From contig DGYN01000132.1 of assembly GCA_002398405.1 (NCBI GenBank), positions 1 through 39,212 of the forward strand: DNA of 39,212 nt, written 5' to 3'. Shown here one piece after another: positions 6,989 through 14,556 of this stretch. Position numbers and translations under genes: made by a program. The notes under the pieces were generated by a model, which saw only the letters and a list, made by a program, of their open reading frames with translations, had not been told where the DNA came from and did no database searches. This stretch comes from Caulobacteraceae bacterium UBA5005. Lineage in GTDB: Bacteria > Pseudomonadota > Alphaproteobacteria > Caulobacterales > Caulobacteraceae. Within the stretch, counting starts at the first letter, position 1; every line of letters starts with the position of its first letter.

Positions 6989-8447
6989 TCTCCTCCGCCT
7001 CCTGGCCGCCCTCACGGTCGCCTCCAGCGCCGCCATCCTGGTGGTGCTCGCCCTTCGCCTGCCCCTGCGCAAAAGCTTCGGCCCGCGCCTGGCCTATGGC
7101 GCCTGGCTGCTGGCGCCGGCCGCCACGCTGGCGATCTTCCTGCCCGACCTTAGGTCCGATTTCGCACCCGTGGTCTGGGACCTGGAGGAAACCGGCGCCG
7201 CCGCCATAGCCGCCGCGCCAAGGGCGGTTGATTGGCCCGCACTGCTCCTGGCTCTTTGGTTGATAGGCGCAGTGGCGAGCGTTGCCGCCGTCGCCCTCAT
7301 CCAGCGCCGCGCCATCCTGCGCCTGCGGCTCTCTGCGTCGGCGGCCAAAGGCGACCCTTTGAGGGCGCTTGCTTGCGTCACGGCCCCGGCGGTGATCGGC
7401 CTGATCAAGCCCCGGATCGTCCTGCCCACCGACTTCGAAGCGCGCTATTCCGAAAGCGAGCGCGCCGTCATCCTGGCCCACGAGGAGGCCCACATCCGCG
7501 CCGGGGACGTCAGGACCAACGCCGTCCTGGTGCTCAGCGCCTGCCTGTTCTGGTTCAACCCGCTGGTCCACATCGCCGTCCGCCTGGCCCGCATCGACCA
7601 GGAACTGGCGTGCGACGCCGCTGTTATCGCGCGCTTTCCAAAGGCGCGCCGCACCTACGCCGAGGCCCTGCTCAAGTCGCAGGTCTCCTCCGCGTCACTG
7701 CCGCTTGGCTGCTACTGGCCGGAGCGGTCCCATCAACGCCTGAAAGAGAGAATGACCATGCTTTCCCAAAAGACCCCTGGCCGCCGCCGGGTGATCGCCG
7801 GGGTGCTGGCGCTCAGCGTCCTTGGGCTCGGGACCGGCTACGCCGCCTGGGCTTTCGCGCCGCAGCCGCCTGCCCTCACCAACAGCCGCCCCGCGCCGGC
7901 CTTCGTCCCCGTTCCCACCGATGTTGCGATGCCCGTCCCAGTCGCCGCGCCCCCCGGCCACAAGCAGGCGATGCTCGCGGCCCTCGGCCTGCCCCCCACC
8001 GCCAAGCTGCAGATCGGATGCAATGGCTTCGGCGCGGCCGCCTGCACCTATGTGACCGATGACGGCGTGCGCCGCTCCATGACCGAGGCCGGCTGGTCGG
8101 TGATGCGGCAGCTCAATCCCGCCCTTGCGGCCGATGAGGATGCGTTCGAGCAATCGGAAGGCTTCGTCCCGGTTCCCCAGACCGTGGGCTCACTTGAGAA
8201 CCCTGCGGCCGCGCCGCCGGGCCTGATGAAGGCCATGGGCCCCATCCTCGGCGTCTCGCCGCAGGCCAAGATCACTGTCCAGTGCAATCGCGGCGACTAC
8301 AGCGACTGCCTCTACAGCGCTGACGGATCGCCGTTCGCGCCCCTGCCGGAAGACGCCATCGCGCTCATGCGGAAATTCAGCCCGGTGATCGCCGAAGCCG
8401 AGGCTGCCGGCGACGGTGTCGACATCTCCGTGCCGATCCCGCGGTAG
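6978..8447 (+). CDS. M56 (BlaR1-like) membrane zinc metallopeptidase with duplicated Cys-pair module, system 2
   Basis: 489 residues, paralogue of the peptidase at 5142. It starts MAADLLRLL, matching MTADLLKSL of system 1. Membrane helices are at about 11-30, 38-55 and 88-107; the zinc site is H168-E-E-A-H172 with FWFNPLVH (191-198) and QELACD (208-213). A helix at about 272-293 leads to the extracytoplasmic tail, which contains two tandem modules at 325-385 and 414-474. Both begin PPG(H/L)xxAM, contain a C-x7-C pair (348/356 and 436/444) and end with MR(Q/K)(L/F). No penicillin-binding sensor domain is present. The ligand is unknown. Confidence 0.92.
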   Translation: MAADLLRLLAALTVASSAAILVVLALRLPLRKSFGPRLAYGAWLLAPAATLAIFLPDLRSDFAPVVWDLEETGAAAIAAAPRAVDWPALLLALWLIGAVASVAAVALIQRRAILRLRLSASAAKGDPLRALACVTAPAVIGLIKPRIVLPTDFEARYSESERAVILAHEEAHIRAGDVRTNAVLVLSACLFWFNPLVHIAVRLARIDQELACDAAVIARFPKARRTYAEALLKSQVSSASLPLGCYWPERSHQRLKERMTMLSQKTPGRRRVIAGVLALSVLGLGTGYAAWAFAPQPPALTNSRPAPAFVPVPTDVAMPVPVAAPPGHKQAMLAALGLPPTAKLQIGCNGFGAAACTYVTDDGVRRSMTEAGWSVMRQLNPALAADEDAFEQSEGFVPVPQTVGSLENPAAAPPGLMKAMGPILGVSPQAKITVQCNRGDYSDCLYSADGSPFAPLPEDAIALMRKFSPVIAEAEAAGDGVDISVPIPR

Positions 8448-8469
8448 CGATATGCGAGCTTTGCCGTCC

Positions 8470-8486
8470 GGCGGCGAGTAGCCGCC
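8470..8486 (+). terminator. Weak candidate stem-loop after the system 2 peptidase
   Basis: GGCGGC-GAGTA-GCCGCC forms a 6-7 bp GC stem 22 bases after the stop codon at 8447. No T-run follows, so intrinsic termination is doubtful. Confidence 0.3.
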
Positions 8487-8501
8487 GTCGGAGGCGGAGC
8501 G

Positions 8502-8531
8502 GGGGACATGTACCTCTAGGTAGGTGTCCCC
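8502..8531. repeat. REP-like palindrome, copy 2
   Basis: Starts GGGGACATGTACC and ends GTGTCCCC, with an inner GTACCT/AGGTA pairing. It forms a pair with the copy at 8583 around a separate stem-loop. Confidence 0.75.
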
Positions 8532-8542
8532 TAGCCCATGGT

Positions 8543-8571
8543 GGAACGTCCCCAGCAGGCTCGGACGTTCC
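8543..8571. repeat. Stem-loop between two REP-like palindromes
   Basis: GGAACGTCC (8543-8551) and GGACGTTCC (8563-8571) are a perfect 9-bp inverted repeat with an 11-base loop. It lies midway between REP-like copies 2 and 3, giving a symmetric three-hairpin array from 8502 to 8612. Confidence 0.65.
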
Positions 8572-8582
8572 TCAGACCGTGA

Positions 8583-8612
8583 GGGGACACGTACCTAAAG
8601 GTACATGTCCCC
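8583..8612. repeat. REP-like palindrome, copy 3
   Basis: Starts GGGGACACGTACCT and ends AGGTACATGTCCCC, a nearly perfect 30-bp palindrome. It ends 8 bases before the convergent stop codon of the acyl-CoA dehydrogenase and may serve as a shared 3' end for both strands. Confidence 0.75.
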
Positions 8613-8620
8613 GCGCCGGT

Positions 8621-9919
8621 TCAGCGGATGCCGGCGACTTCCAGTTCGCGTTCTTTGGCCGCCTTGATCTGGGCGCGCAGATCGCCGTACTTGGCGAATT
8701 CGGCGCGGGCGATGGTGCGGCAGTGCACTTCGTCCGGGCCGTCGGCCAGGCGCAGGGTGCGGATGCCGGCGTAGGCCTTGGCCAGGCCAAAGTCGGTGGT
8801 GACGCCGGCCGCGCCATGGGCCTGGATGGCGTCGTCGATGACCTTCAAGGCCAGACGCGGCGCCGCGACCTTGATCATCGCGATCTCGAGACGGGCCGAC
8901 TTGTTGCCGGCCTTGTCCATCATGTCGGCGGCTTTCAGGCACAGCAGGCGGCACATCTCAATGTCGATGCGCGCCTCGGCGATGCGCTGTTCCCACACCG
9001 ACTGCTCGGCGATGTACTTGCCGAAGGCCTTGCGGGTCATCAGGCGCTTGCACATCTTTTCGAGGCACAGCTCGGCGACGCCGAGCGTGCGCATGCAGTG
9101 GTGGATCCGGCCGGGGCCAAGGCGGCCCTGGGCGATTTCGAAGCCGCGGCCTTCGCCGAGCACCAGGGCTTCTTCGACCGGCACGCGGACGTTCTCCAGC
9201 ACCACTTCGGCGTGGCCGTGGGGCGCATCGTCAAAGCCGAACACCGGCAGCATGCGCAGGATCTTCACGCCCGGCGCATCAAGGGGGATGAGCAGCTGGC
9301 TTTGCTGGTCGTGGATGGCGGCCTCGGGGTTGGTCTTGCCCATGACGATGGCGACCTTGCAGCGCGGATCGCCGACGCCCGACGACCACCACTTGCGGCC
9401 GTTGACGACGTAGTGGTCGCCGTCGCGCTCCATGCGGGTCTCGATGTTGGTGGCGTCGGAGGAGGCCACCGCCGGCTCGGTCATCAGGAAGGCCGAACGG
9501 ATCTCGCCGTTCATCAGCGGGCGCAGCCAGCGCTCCTTCTGATGCAGGGTGCCGTAGCGCATCAGCACTTCCATGTTGCCGGTGTCCGGCGCCGAGCAGT
9601 TGAACACTTCCGAGCCGAAGGGGACCTTGCCCATTTCCTCGGCGATCAGGCTGTATTCCAGGTTGGTGAGCTGGATGCCCTCGAAGTCGAAGGTGTCGTC
9701 GACGTGCACCTGGCCGGAATGGGGCGGCATGAAGAAGTTCCACAGGCCCGCGGCCTTGGCCTTTTTCTTCAGTTCCTCGACGACCGGGACCACGATCCAG
9801 CGGTTTTCGCCGCTCATCTCTTCGTAGTAGCGCGGAACGGCGGGATAGACGTGCTCGTCCATGAAAGCGACGACGCGGTCGCGGAATTCCCGCTGCTTAG
9901 GGGAGATGTCAAAGTCCAT
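8621..9919 (-). CDS. Acyl-CoA dehydrogenase family protein
   Basis: 432 residues, an FAD enzyme of fatty-acid or acyl-CoA beta-oxidation acting in the cytosol. N-terminal helical domain 1-135, then FLMTEPAVASSDATN (144-158), the flavin/substrate loop of the family, and VNGRKWWSSG (172-181) in the middle beta domain. The C-terminal helical domain contains GRIHHCMRTLG and ends with an IQAHGAAGVTTD segment. The pattern resembles the ACAD10/11-like branch more than short-chain enzymes; the substrate is not deducible. Start MDFDISPKQ was chosen over one 39 bases upstream because AGAGGG precedes it by about 7 bases. A PsrA-type palindrome lies 35 bases upstream. Confidence 0.93.
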   Translation of the reverse strand: MDFDISPKQREFRDRVVAFMDEHVYPAVPRYYEEMSGENRWIVVPVVEELKKKAKAAGLWNFFMPPHSGQVHVDDTFDFEGIQLTNLEYSLIAEEMGKVPFGSEVFNCSAPDTGNMEVLMRYGTLHQKERWLRPLMNGEIRSAFLMTEPAVASSDATNIETRMERDGDHYVVNGRKWWSSGVGDPRCKVAIVMGKTNPEAAIHDQQSQLLIPLDAPGVKILRMLPVFGFDDAPHGHAEVVLENVRVPVEEALVLGEGRGFEIAQGRLGPGRIHHCMRTLGVAELCLEKMCKRLMTRKAFGKYIAEQSVWEQRIAEARIDIEMCRLLCLKAADMMDKAGNKSARLEIAMIKVAAPRLALKVIDDAIQAHGAAGVTTDFGLAKAYAGIRTLRLADGPDEVHCRTIARAEFAKYGDLRAQIKAAKERELEVAGIR

Positions 9920-9953
9920 GGGTGCGACCCTCTGCTTTTTTGCTTTTGCCGAA

Positions 9954-9971
9954 TTCAAACGCTTGTTTGAA
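9954..9971. promoter_or_regulatory. PsrA-type operator upstream of the acyl-CoA dehydrogenase
   Basis: TTCAAAC-GCTT-GTTTGAA is a perfect 7-4-7 palindrome. Its core CAAAC-N4-GTTTG matches the known box of PsrA and related TetR-family repressors of beta-oxidation genes. It lies 35 bases upstream of the start codon at 9919, where a repressor would block transcription. Confidence 0.65.
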
Positions 9972-10147
9972 CGGGCTTATGACCTAACGGAAGGGGGGAG
10001 GCAAGGGACTTTAGGGCCGGGCGGACTTTCTGCCCACGACCTCGCGCCTGCAAACGAATCTCAATGTGCCTCCCTGGTCTGGACGCGGCCGTCACGCCCC
10101 CCATAGTTGCGGACCGGGCGACAGGCGATGAGCCGGCAGGGGGAGCC

Positions 10148-11278
10148 ATGGGCGGGAGAATCCGAGGAGCGGCGCGCTTTTCCCTGGGCTTGATCCCGGC
10201 CTTGCTCCTGACGGGCCATGCCGGGGAGACCAGAGCCCAGGCCCACCTGTCCACAGGCGTGACCTACAAGCTGGACACAGTGGTGGTCGAAGAGGGGCGG
10301 CCATTGTTGCTGGACAATCTCGATCTCACGATCGACGCCGCCCTGGAGGGGCTGTTTGGGTGGCGCGGCGCGACCGCCCATGTCCACGTCCTCAACAATT
10401 CAGGCGCCCAGCCGAACCTCTCGGCCAAAACCCTGCAGGGTATCGACAACATCGAACCCCCCACCCATCACGTCCGGCTCTATGAGGCGTGGCTGGAGCA
10501 AGCCTTTGCCGGAGATAGCGCCTCGGTTCGCGCCGGCCTCTATGACCTCAATAGTGAGTTCTACGTTTCCGGACCTGCGGGCCTGTTCCTCAATCCCTCC
10601 TTCGGAATCGGACCGGAACTGGCGGCCACGGGCTCGGGCGGCCCTTCGATTTTTCCGTCCACGGCCCTCGCCATCCGCTTGAAGATCCAACCCGCGCCGA
10701 AGATGACCGTGATGGCGGCGGTGCTCAACGCCAAGGCCGGGACGCTCGGCGATCCTGGCGGTATTGACACCACCTTCGACGAGGGCGCCCTGATCATCGG
10801 CGAAGTTCGGCGTGAAAGCCGGGTCAATCTCAATCTTGGACTGTGGCGCTACACCGGCCCCGGAGCGCTGGCCGGGCGCTCCTCCCAAGGTGTCTATGGC
10901 GGAATCGAAGCCAGACTCTGGGGCGGCGGCGAGGGTGGCCCCGCGGCCATCGGCTTTGTTCGCGGCGGGGTCTCCGATGGCGGCGCCACCCCGTTTGAGG
11001 GTGGCTGGCAGGCGGGGCTGGTCATTGAGCGGCCCCTCGCTGGACGTCCAAACTCACGGCTCGGCCTGGGCGTGGCGCAGGCCCGGATCAGCGACAACGA
11101 CAGGGCGGGCCGCGCTGACATCGGGTCATCCGAGACAATTTGGGAACTCACCTATTCGGACAGCCTGGGAGAGCGCCTTACCCTTCAGCCGGGATTGCAG
11201 TGGGTAAACCGGCCGGGAGGCAATCGCGCGGAACAGGGCGGCGCCGTGGCGATGTTGCGGATGCAGGTGGCGCTTTGA
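10148..11278 (+). CDS. OprB-like carbohydrate-selective porin
   Basis: 376 residues with a signal peptide ending about residue 31 (ETRAQA-H). The mature part alternates short amphipathic strands: HLSTGVTYKLDTVVVEEG, WLEQAF..VRAGLYDLNSEFY, FLNPSFGIGPELAATG (the typical OprB segment), and ends WVNRPGGNRAEQGGAVAMLR followed by a beta end with a final hydrophobic residue. This fits an outer-membrane beta barrel of the OprB family, though it is shorter at the N-terminus than classic OprB. An ATG preceded by AGGGGGAG was chosen as start; in-frame sequence upstream has no signal-like character. The stop overlaps the next gene as TTGA. Confidence 0.85.
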   Translation: MGGRIRGAARFSLGLIPALLLTGHAGETRAQAHLSTGVTYKLDTVVVEEGRPLLLDNLDLTIDAALEGLFGWRGATAHVHVLNNSGAQPNLSAKTLQGIDNIEPPTHHVRLYEAWLEQAFAGDSASVRAGLYDLNSEFYVSGPAGLFLNPSFGIGPELAATGSGGPSIFPSTALAIRLKIQPAPKMTVMAAVLNAKAGTLGDPGGIDTTFDEGALIIGEVRRESRVNLNLGLWRYTGPGALAGRSSQGVYGGIEARLWGGGEGGPAAIGFVRGGVSDGGATPFEGGWQAGLVIERPLAGRPNSRLGLGVAQARISDNDRAGRADIGSSETIWELTYSDSLGERLTLQPGLQWVNRPGGNRAEQGGAVAMLRMQVAL

Positions 11279-11865
11279 CCCGGGATCGAGCCAAGCCGCC
11301 CGGCCTTTGGAATTCCCATCCCCTGCTGTGGGCCATCCTCGCCCTGCCGGGCGGGCTGATCCTCTGGCGCTATGGAACTGACGCGGCGACCTATGGCGAG
11401 GTCATCCACTGGACGGGCGATATTTCAGCCCAGATCCTGATCCTGACCCTGGCCGTCACGCCCTTGCGCCTTGGCTTTCCGCGGGCGCGATGGACCGTGT
11501 GGCTGCTGCGGCGCCGGCGGGACCTGGGCGTGGCGTCCTTCGCCTACGCCGCCCTGCACACCATCGTCTATCTGCTGCGCAAGAAGGACGCCGGTCTGAT
11601 CTGGGAAGAGGGCGTGCGGCCCGACCTCGCCACGGGATGGGTGGCGATGATGATCTTTGTCGCCCTGGCCGTGACCAGCAACGATGTCTCGGTGCGCCTG
11701 CTCAAGGCGGCGTGGAAGCGCCTGCACCGCCTGGTCTATCTGGCGGCCATCCTGCTCTTCGCCCATTGGCTGCTGGCCGCCTTCGACCGCACCCTCGCGA
11801 TGATCCACCTGGGCGTGCTGGCCGCCTTGGAGATCTTCCGGCTGATCAAATCGCGGCGACCCTAG
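11275..11865 (+). CDS. MsrQ/YedZ-like heme membrane protein (ferric-reductase-like domain)
   Basis: 196 residues, close to MsrQ length. Six hydrophobic segments are visible with conserved histidines H45, H95 (AALHTIVYLL), H151 (KRLHRLVYL) and H164 (FAHW) that fit heme-b ligation. The motifs LGVASFAYAALHT and RLHRLVYLA are typical for MsrQ, which passes quinol electrons to the periplasmic methionine sulfoxide reductase MsrP. No msrP gene is next to it; instead it is coupled to a porin by a 4-base TTGA overlap. The TTG start is the only start codon that keeps the full first helix. A broader ferric-reductase-like role remains possible. Confidence 0.85.
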   Translation: MTRDRAKPPGLWNSHPLLWAILALPGGLILWRYGTDAATYGEVIHWTGDISAQILILTLAVTPLRLGFPRARWTVWLLRRRRDLGVASFAYAALHTIVYLLRKKDAGLIWEEGVRPDLATGWVAMMIFVALAVTSNDVSVRLLKAAWKRLHRLVYLAAILLFAHWLLAAFDRTLAMIHLGVLAALEIFRLIKSRRP

Positions 11866-12335
11866 TTCAGGGTCACGTAGCTGCGCAGGCGGGCGACCTC
11901 GGTGGCGTCGACATATTTGGCCATTTCGCGGCTGTACTGGTCCAGGCTCGTATAGGGCCGGTATTCCAGGAATTCGCGGACCATGCGCGGGGTCATGCCG
12001 GGGATCAGCAGAATGTCCTCCCGGGTCCCGGTGTTCAGGTTCACCGGCACGAAGACGCGGGGATAGATGGTTGCAAGCTGAGCCGGGGTGAGGCTCGGAC
12101 TCAAGACGGCGTTGAACTCGCTGGCGGACTTGAAGGGCCTCTTGCTGATGATCTGGGCGGCCAGGGCGGGGGTCAGTCCAGGAACCGCGCCAAGCTGGGC
12201 CGCGGTCGCGGTGTTCGGGTTGAGCCTGGCGGCGGGGGCGGGGGTGCTGGCCGCGGGCGGCTGGGCGGCCGCTGTTGCAGCCGCGCCCATGGTCAGGGCG
12301 ACGGTGGCGGCCATTAGCATCTTCATCGTGTTCAT
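11862..12335 (-). CDS. Exported helix-hairpin-helix protein (ComEA-like domains)
   Basis: 157 residues with a signal peptide (MKMLMAATVALTMGAAATAA, cleavage near AAA-Q). Two helix-hairpin-helix units are seen: LNPNTATAAQLGAVPGL (38-54) and VNLNTGTREDILLIPGM (98-114), each followed by a partner helix. The LN.NTA..L..(I/V)PG pattern is that of ComEA, a periplasmic DNA-binding protein of natural transformation, but such small HhH proteins are common and may do something else. AAGGAA precedes the ATG. The 3' end overlaps the MsrQ-like gene tail to tail by 4 bases. Confidence 0.85.
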   Translation of the reverse strand: MNTMKMLMAATVALTMGAAATAAAQPPAASTPAPAARLNPNTATAAQLGAVPGLTPALAAQIISKRPFKSASEFNAVLSPSLTPAQLATIYPRVFVPVNLNTGTREDILLIPGMTPRMVREFLEYRPYTSLDQYSREMAKYVDATEVARLRSYVTLN

Positions 12336-12481
12336 GGTCGTTTCCTTGAGTCTGGGCCGGCGCGTTTGAGCCGGGATGGACTTTGCGCCTTGTCGTTATA
12401 CGATCCTAGCACCTGTTTCCGTCGGGACTGAGGCTTAAGGTCGACCTTGCGACCGGGGTCTAACCCGCCCAAGCTTAGTCC

Positions 12482-13072
12482 ATGCACATCGAGATTCGTC
12501 CCCTGGAAGGCCGCTATGTGCGGCTTGAGCCCATTGTCTTCGAACACAAGGCGGGCCTGAGGCGCTGCCTCGATTGCGACGAAGAGACCTGGGAGATCAT
12601 GTCGATCAACGGCTGCGGCGGCGGCTTCGACACCTGGTGGGCCAAGATCATCGGCGAAAAACGCCGGGGGACACGCATCGCCTACATCATCCGGGAGATC
12701 GAGACCGGCCGTATTGTCGGCACCTCCAGCTTTCTGCACCTGCGGCCCATGCATAAGAGCGTCGAGATCGGGACGACCTTCCTGCACCCGGACGTCCGCT
12801 CGGGACCGGTGAATCCGGAATCCAAGCTGCTCATGCTCGGCCACGCCTTCGACAGCGGCGCGATCAGGGTGGAATTCCTGGTGGACGAGCGAAACGCCCG
12901 GTCCGAAGCGGCGGTTCTCAAACTGGGCGCGACCAAGGAGGGGAGTCTGCGCCGCCACATGATCACCTGGACCGGCCATGTGCGCGACACCGCCGTCTTC
13001 TCCATCGTCGACTACGACTGGCCGGGCGTGAAACAACGGCTGGATTTCCGCCTGCGGCAGGACTTCGAATAG
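12482..13072 (+). CDS. GNAT N-acetyltransferase, RimJ/RimL type
   Basis: 196 residues. The RimJ/RimL-like start LEGRYVRLEPIVFEHKAGL, a core strand TGRIVGTSSFLHL, then VEIGTTFLHPDVRSGPVN and the acetyl-CoA helix region ESKLLMLGHAFD; the EFLVDERNARSEAAVLKLGA segment (motif B) is characteristic. It transfers acetyl from acetyl-CoA to an amine; the substrate is unknown. The usual Q/RxxGxG/A loop is replaced by RSGPVNPESK, which is seen in some family members. Its stop codon abuts the GTG of the next gene, so the two are coupled. Confidence 0.9.
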   Translation: MHIEIRPLEGRYVRLEPIVFEHKAGLRRCLDCDEETWEIMSINGCGGGFDTWWAKIIGEKRRGTRIAYIIREIETGRIVGTSSFLHLRPMHKSVEIGTTFLHPDVRSGPVNPESKLLMLGHAFDSGAIRVEFLVDERNARSEAAVLKLGATKEGSLRRHMITWTGHVRDTAVFSIVDYDWPGVKQRLDFRLRQDFE

Positions 13073-13825
13073 GTGGGGGCGGGCGCCGCCGCCTTTCTTC
13101 TGTTCGCGGTATTCCTGACCGCCACGATCAGCGGCGTGTTCGGCATGGCCGGCGGGCTCTTGATGATGGGGGCGTTGGGGCTGGTGCTTCCGGTCTCGGC
13201 AGCCTTCGTCACCCACGGCATCATACAGCTCACCGCCAACGGCTGGCGGGCGATCCTGCACCGGGCCCACATCCGCTGGAGCGTGATTGGCTTCTATGCG
13301 GCGGGCGCCCTGCTCGCGGCGGGGGTCGTCGCCCTTATCGCCATCGCGCCGTCGAAGCCGGTCCTCTACCTGCTGCTGGGCCTCGTCGCCTTCCTGGTCT
13401 GGATCCCGAAAAAGAGTCTGCAACTCGACGCCGCAAAGCCCGTTCACGCGGCCGCCTGCGGTCTTTCGGTCACTGGGCTCAACCTGGTGGCCGGGGTCGC
13501 GGGACCGCTGCTGGACGTCTTCTTCGTGCGCACGGAAATGACCCGCCACCAGATCGTCTCGACCAAGGCCGCGACCCAGGCCCTGTCTCATTTGGCCAAG
13601 ATCGCCGTCTATGGCGCGCCCTTCCTCGTGCAGGGGAATGAGGGCCTGCCGCCCCTATGGGTGTTCGCGGTGGCGATCCCTCTTTCCGTGGTGGGGACAA
13701 TCGCTGGGGGCCGCATCCTCGATCGTATGACGGATAAGAGCTTCCTCGACTGGACCAAGTGGATCATCACCGTCACGGGGACGCTCTACCTCGTGCGCGC
13801 GGCGCAGCTTTGGGCGGGCGGCTGA
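13073..13825 (+). CDS. TSUP (TauE/SafE) family membrane transporter
   Basis: 250 residues with about eight hydrophobic segments and the TSUP start FLTATISGVFGMAGGLLMMG (15-34). A repeat of this motif occurs in the second half (VTGLNLVAGVAGPLLDVFFV), which marks the two internally related halves of the family. The family exports or imports anions such as sulfite, sulfoacetate or small organic sulfur compounds; the substrate here is unknown. The GTG start directly follows the acetyltransferase stop without any gap, with AGGA upstream. Confidence 0.88.
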   Translation: MGAGAAAFLLFAVFLTATISGVFGMAGGLLMMGALGLVLPVSAAFVTHGIIQLTANGWRAILHRAHIRWSVIGFYAAGALLAAGVVALIAIAPSKPVLYLLLGLVAFLVWIPKKSLQLDAAKPVHAAACGLSVTGLNLVAGVAGPLLDVFFVRTEMTRHQIVSTKAATQALSHLAKIAVYGAPFLVQGNEGLPPLWVFAVAIPLSVVGTIAGGRILDRMTDKSFLDWTKWIITVTGTLYLVRAAQLWAGG

Positions 13826-13912
13826 GCAAGCCGAACCATGCCCGCGACGGAACTAGCTAGCCTGGCCGTGAAACTATGGATCGGCCGCGTCGCCGGTCAT
13901 CGGGGAATGACG

Positions 13913-14101
13913 ATGCGCAAGGCCGTGGTTGCCTTCATCAGCGGCGAGCACCGGGGCTCGATCACCGTTGATTGCCCGGGCCTTCCGCCCGCACCGCCGT
14001 CGCTTGAGGAATTTCGTGAAGCCGCGCGGCTGGGCATGATTGCCGCCGGACGGCTAACCGAGCAGGAGGCGGCCTTGGCGAAGTACGTCGTGCAGGACTA
14101 G
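13913..14101 (+). CDS. Small conserved-type hypothetical protein
   Basis: 62 residues starting MRKAVVAFISGEHRGSITVD, preceded by GGGGA at 7 bases. An in-frame ATG at 13838 would add 25 residues, but it has no ribosome site and the extra part is not typical. The protein has a beta start and a helical end (PPSLEEFREAARLGMIAAGR, EQEAALAKYVVQD). No family recognised. It overlaps the convergent gene at 14098 by 4 bases at the stop codons. Confidence 0.55.
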   Translation: MRKAVVAFISGEHRGSITVDCPGLPPAPPSLEEFREAARLGMIAAGRLTEQEAALAKYVVQD

Positions 14102-14556
14102 CGGATCGGCTCAAAGCTGTAGTCGGTCGTCGTGACCTGGCCGTTGGCGCCCTTGCGCTCGACCTTGGCGCCGATGACGTTGCCGGGCTTGAGGAAGTAC
14201 TGGATGCGGAGGTTTCCATCCGTGCTCTCGAAGATCACCCGGTCCTTTTCAAAGGCCTTCAAGGGCGTGAAATTCCACTGCAGGTTCGAGCGGGTGTTGG
14301 CTACCGACAGGCCATAGGTCTTGCCGTCGGGGCCGGGGCCCAGCTTGTGGTACTCGACACCGCCGGGGAAGTTGGCGGTTCCGGTGACGACGCCGTTCAC
14401 CGGTCCGATGAAAGCCTCATAGACCTTCGCCCCGTTGGGGTTGGTATGGACGCGGCTGCCGACCAGCCAGGTCAGGCTGTTGCCATCCATTTGCTGGGCC
14501 AAGGCCGGTCCCGCGAGCAAGGCGGCCAGCGCCGCGGCGACGATAAGTTTTCTCAT
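14098..14556 (-). CDS. Small secreted beta-rich protein coupled to the PIN toxin
   Basis: 152 residues with a clear signal peptide (MRKLIVAAALAALLAGPALA-QQ). The mature chain begins DGNSLTWLVGSRVHTNPNGA and then alternates strands (VYEAFIGPVNGVVTGTANF, GLSVANTRSNLQWNFTPLK, DGNLRIQYFLKPGNVIG), which suggests a small lipocalin-like barrel; I do not know the function. The ATG overlaps the toxin stop as ATGA and a GGGAG site lies inside the toxin gene, so it is translationally coupled to the toxin-antitoxin unit, although its own promoter inside the toxin gene cannot be excluded. Confidence 0.8.
   Translation of the reverse strand: MRKLIVAAALAALLAGPALAQQMDGNSLTWLVGSRVHTNPNGAKVYEAFIGPVNGVVTGTANFPGGVEYHKLGPGPDGKTYGLSVANTRSNLQWNFTPLKAFEKDRVIFESTDGNLRIQYFLKPGNVIGAKVERKGANGQVTTTDYSFEPIR

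Noticed and set aside
11862..12335. Natural competence locus (ComEA)
   Set aside because: Only the HhH pattern is shared; no other com gene is present, and small exported HhH proteins are frequent.
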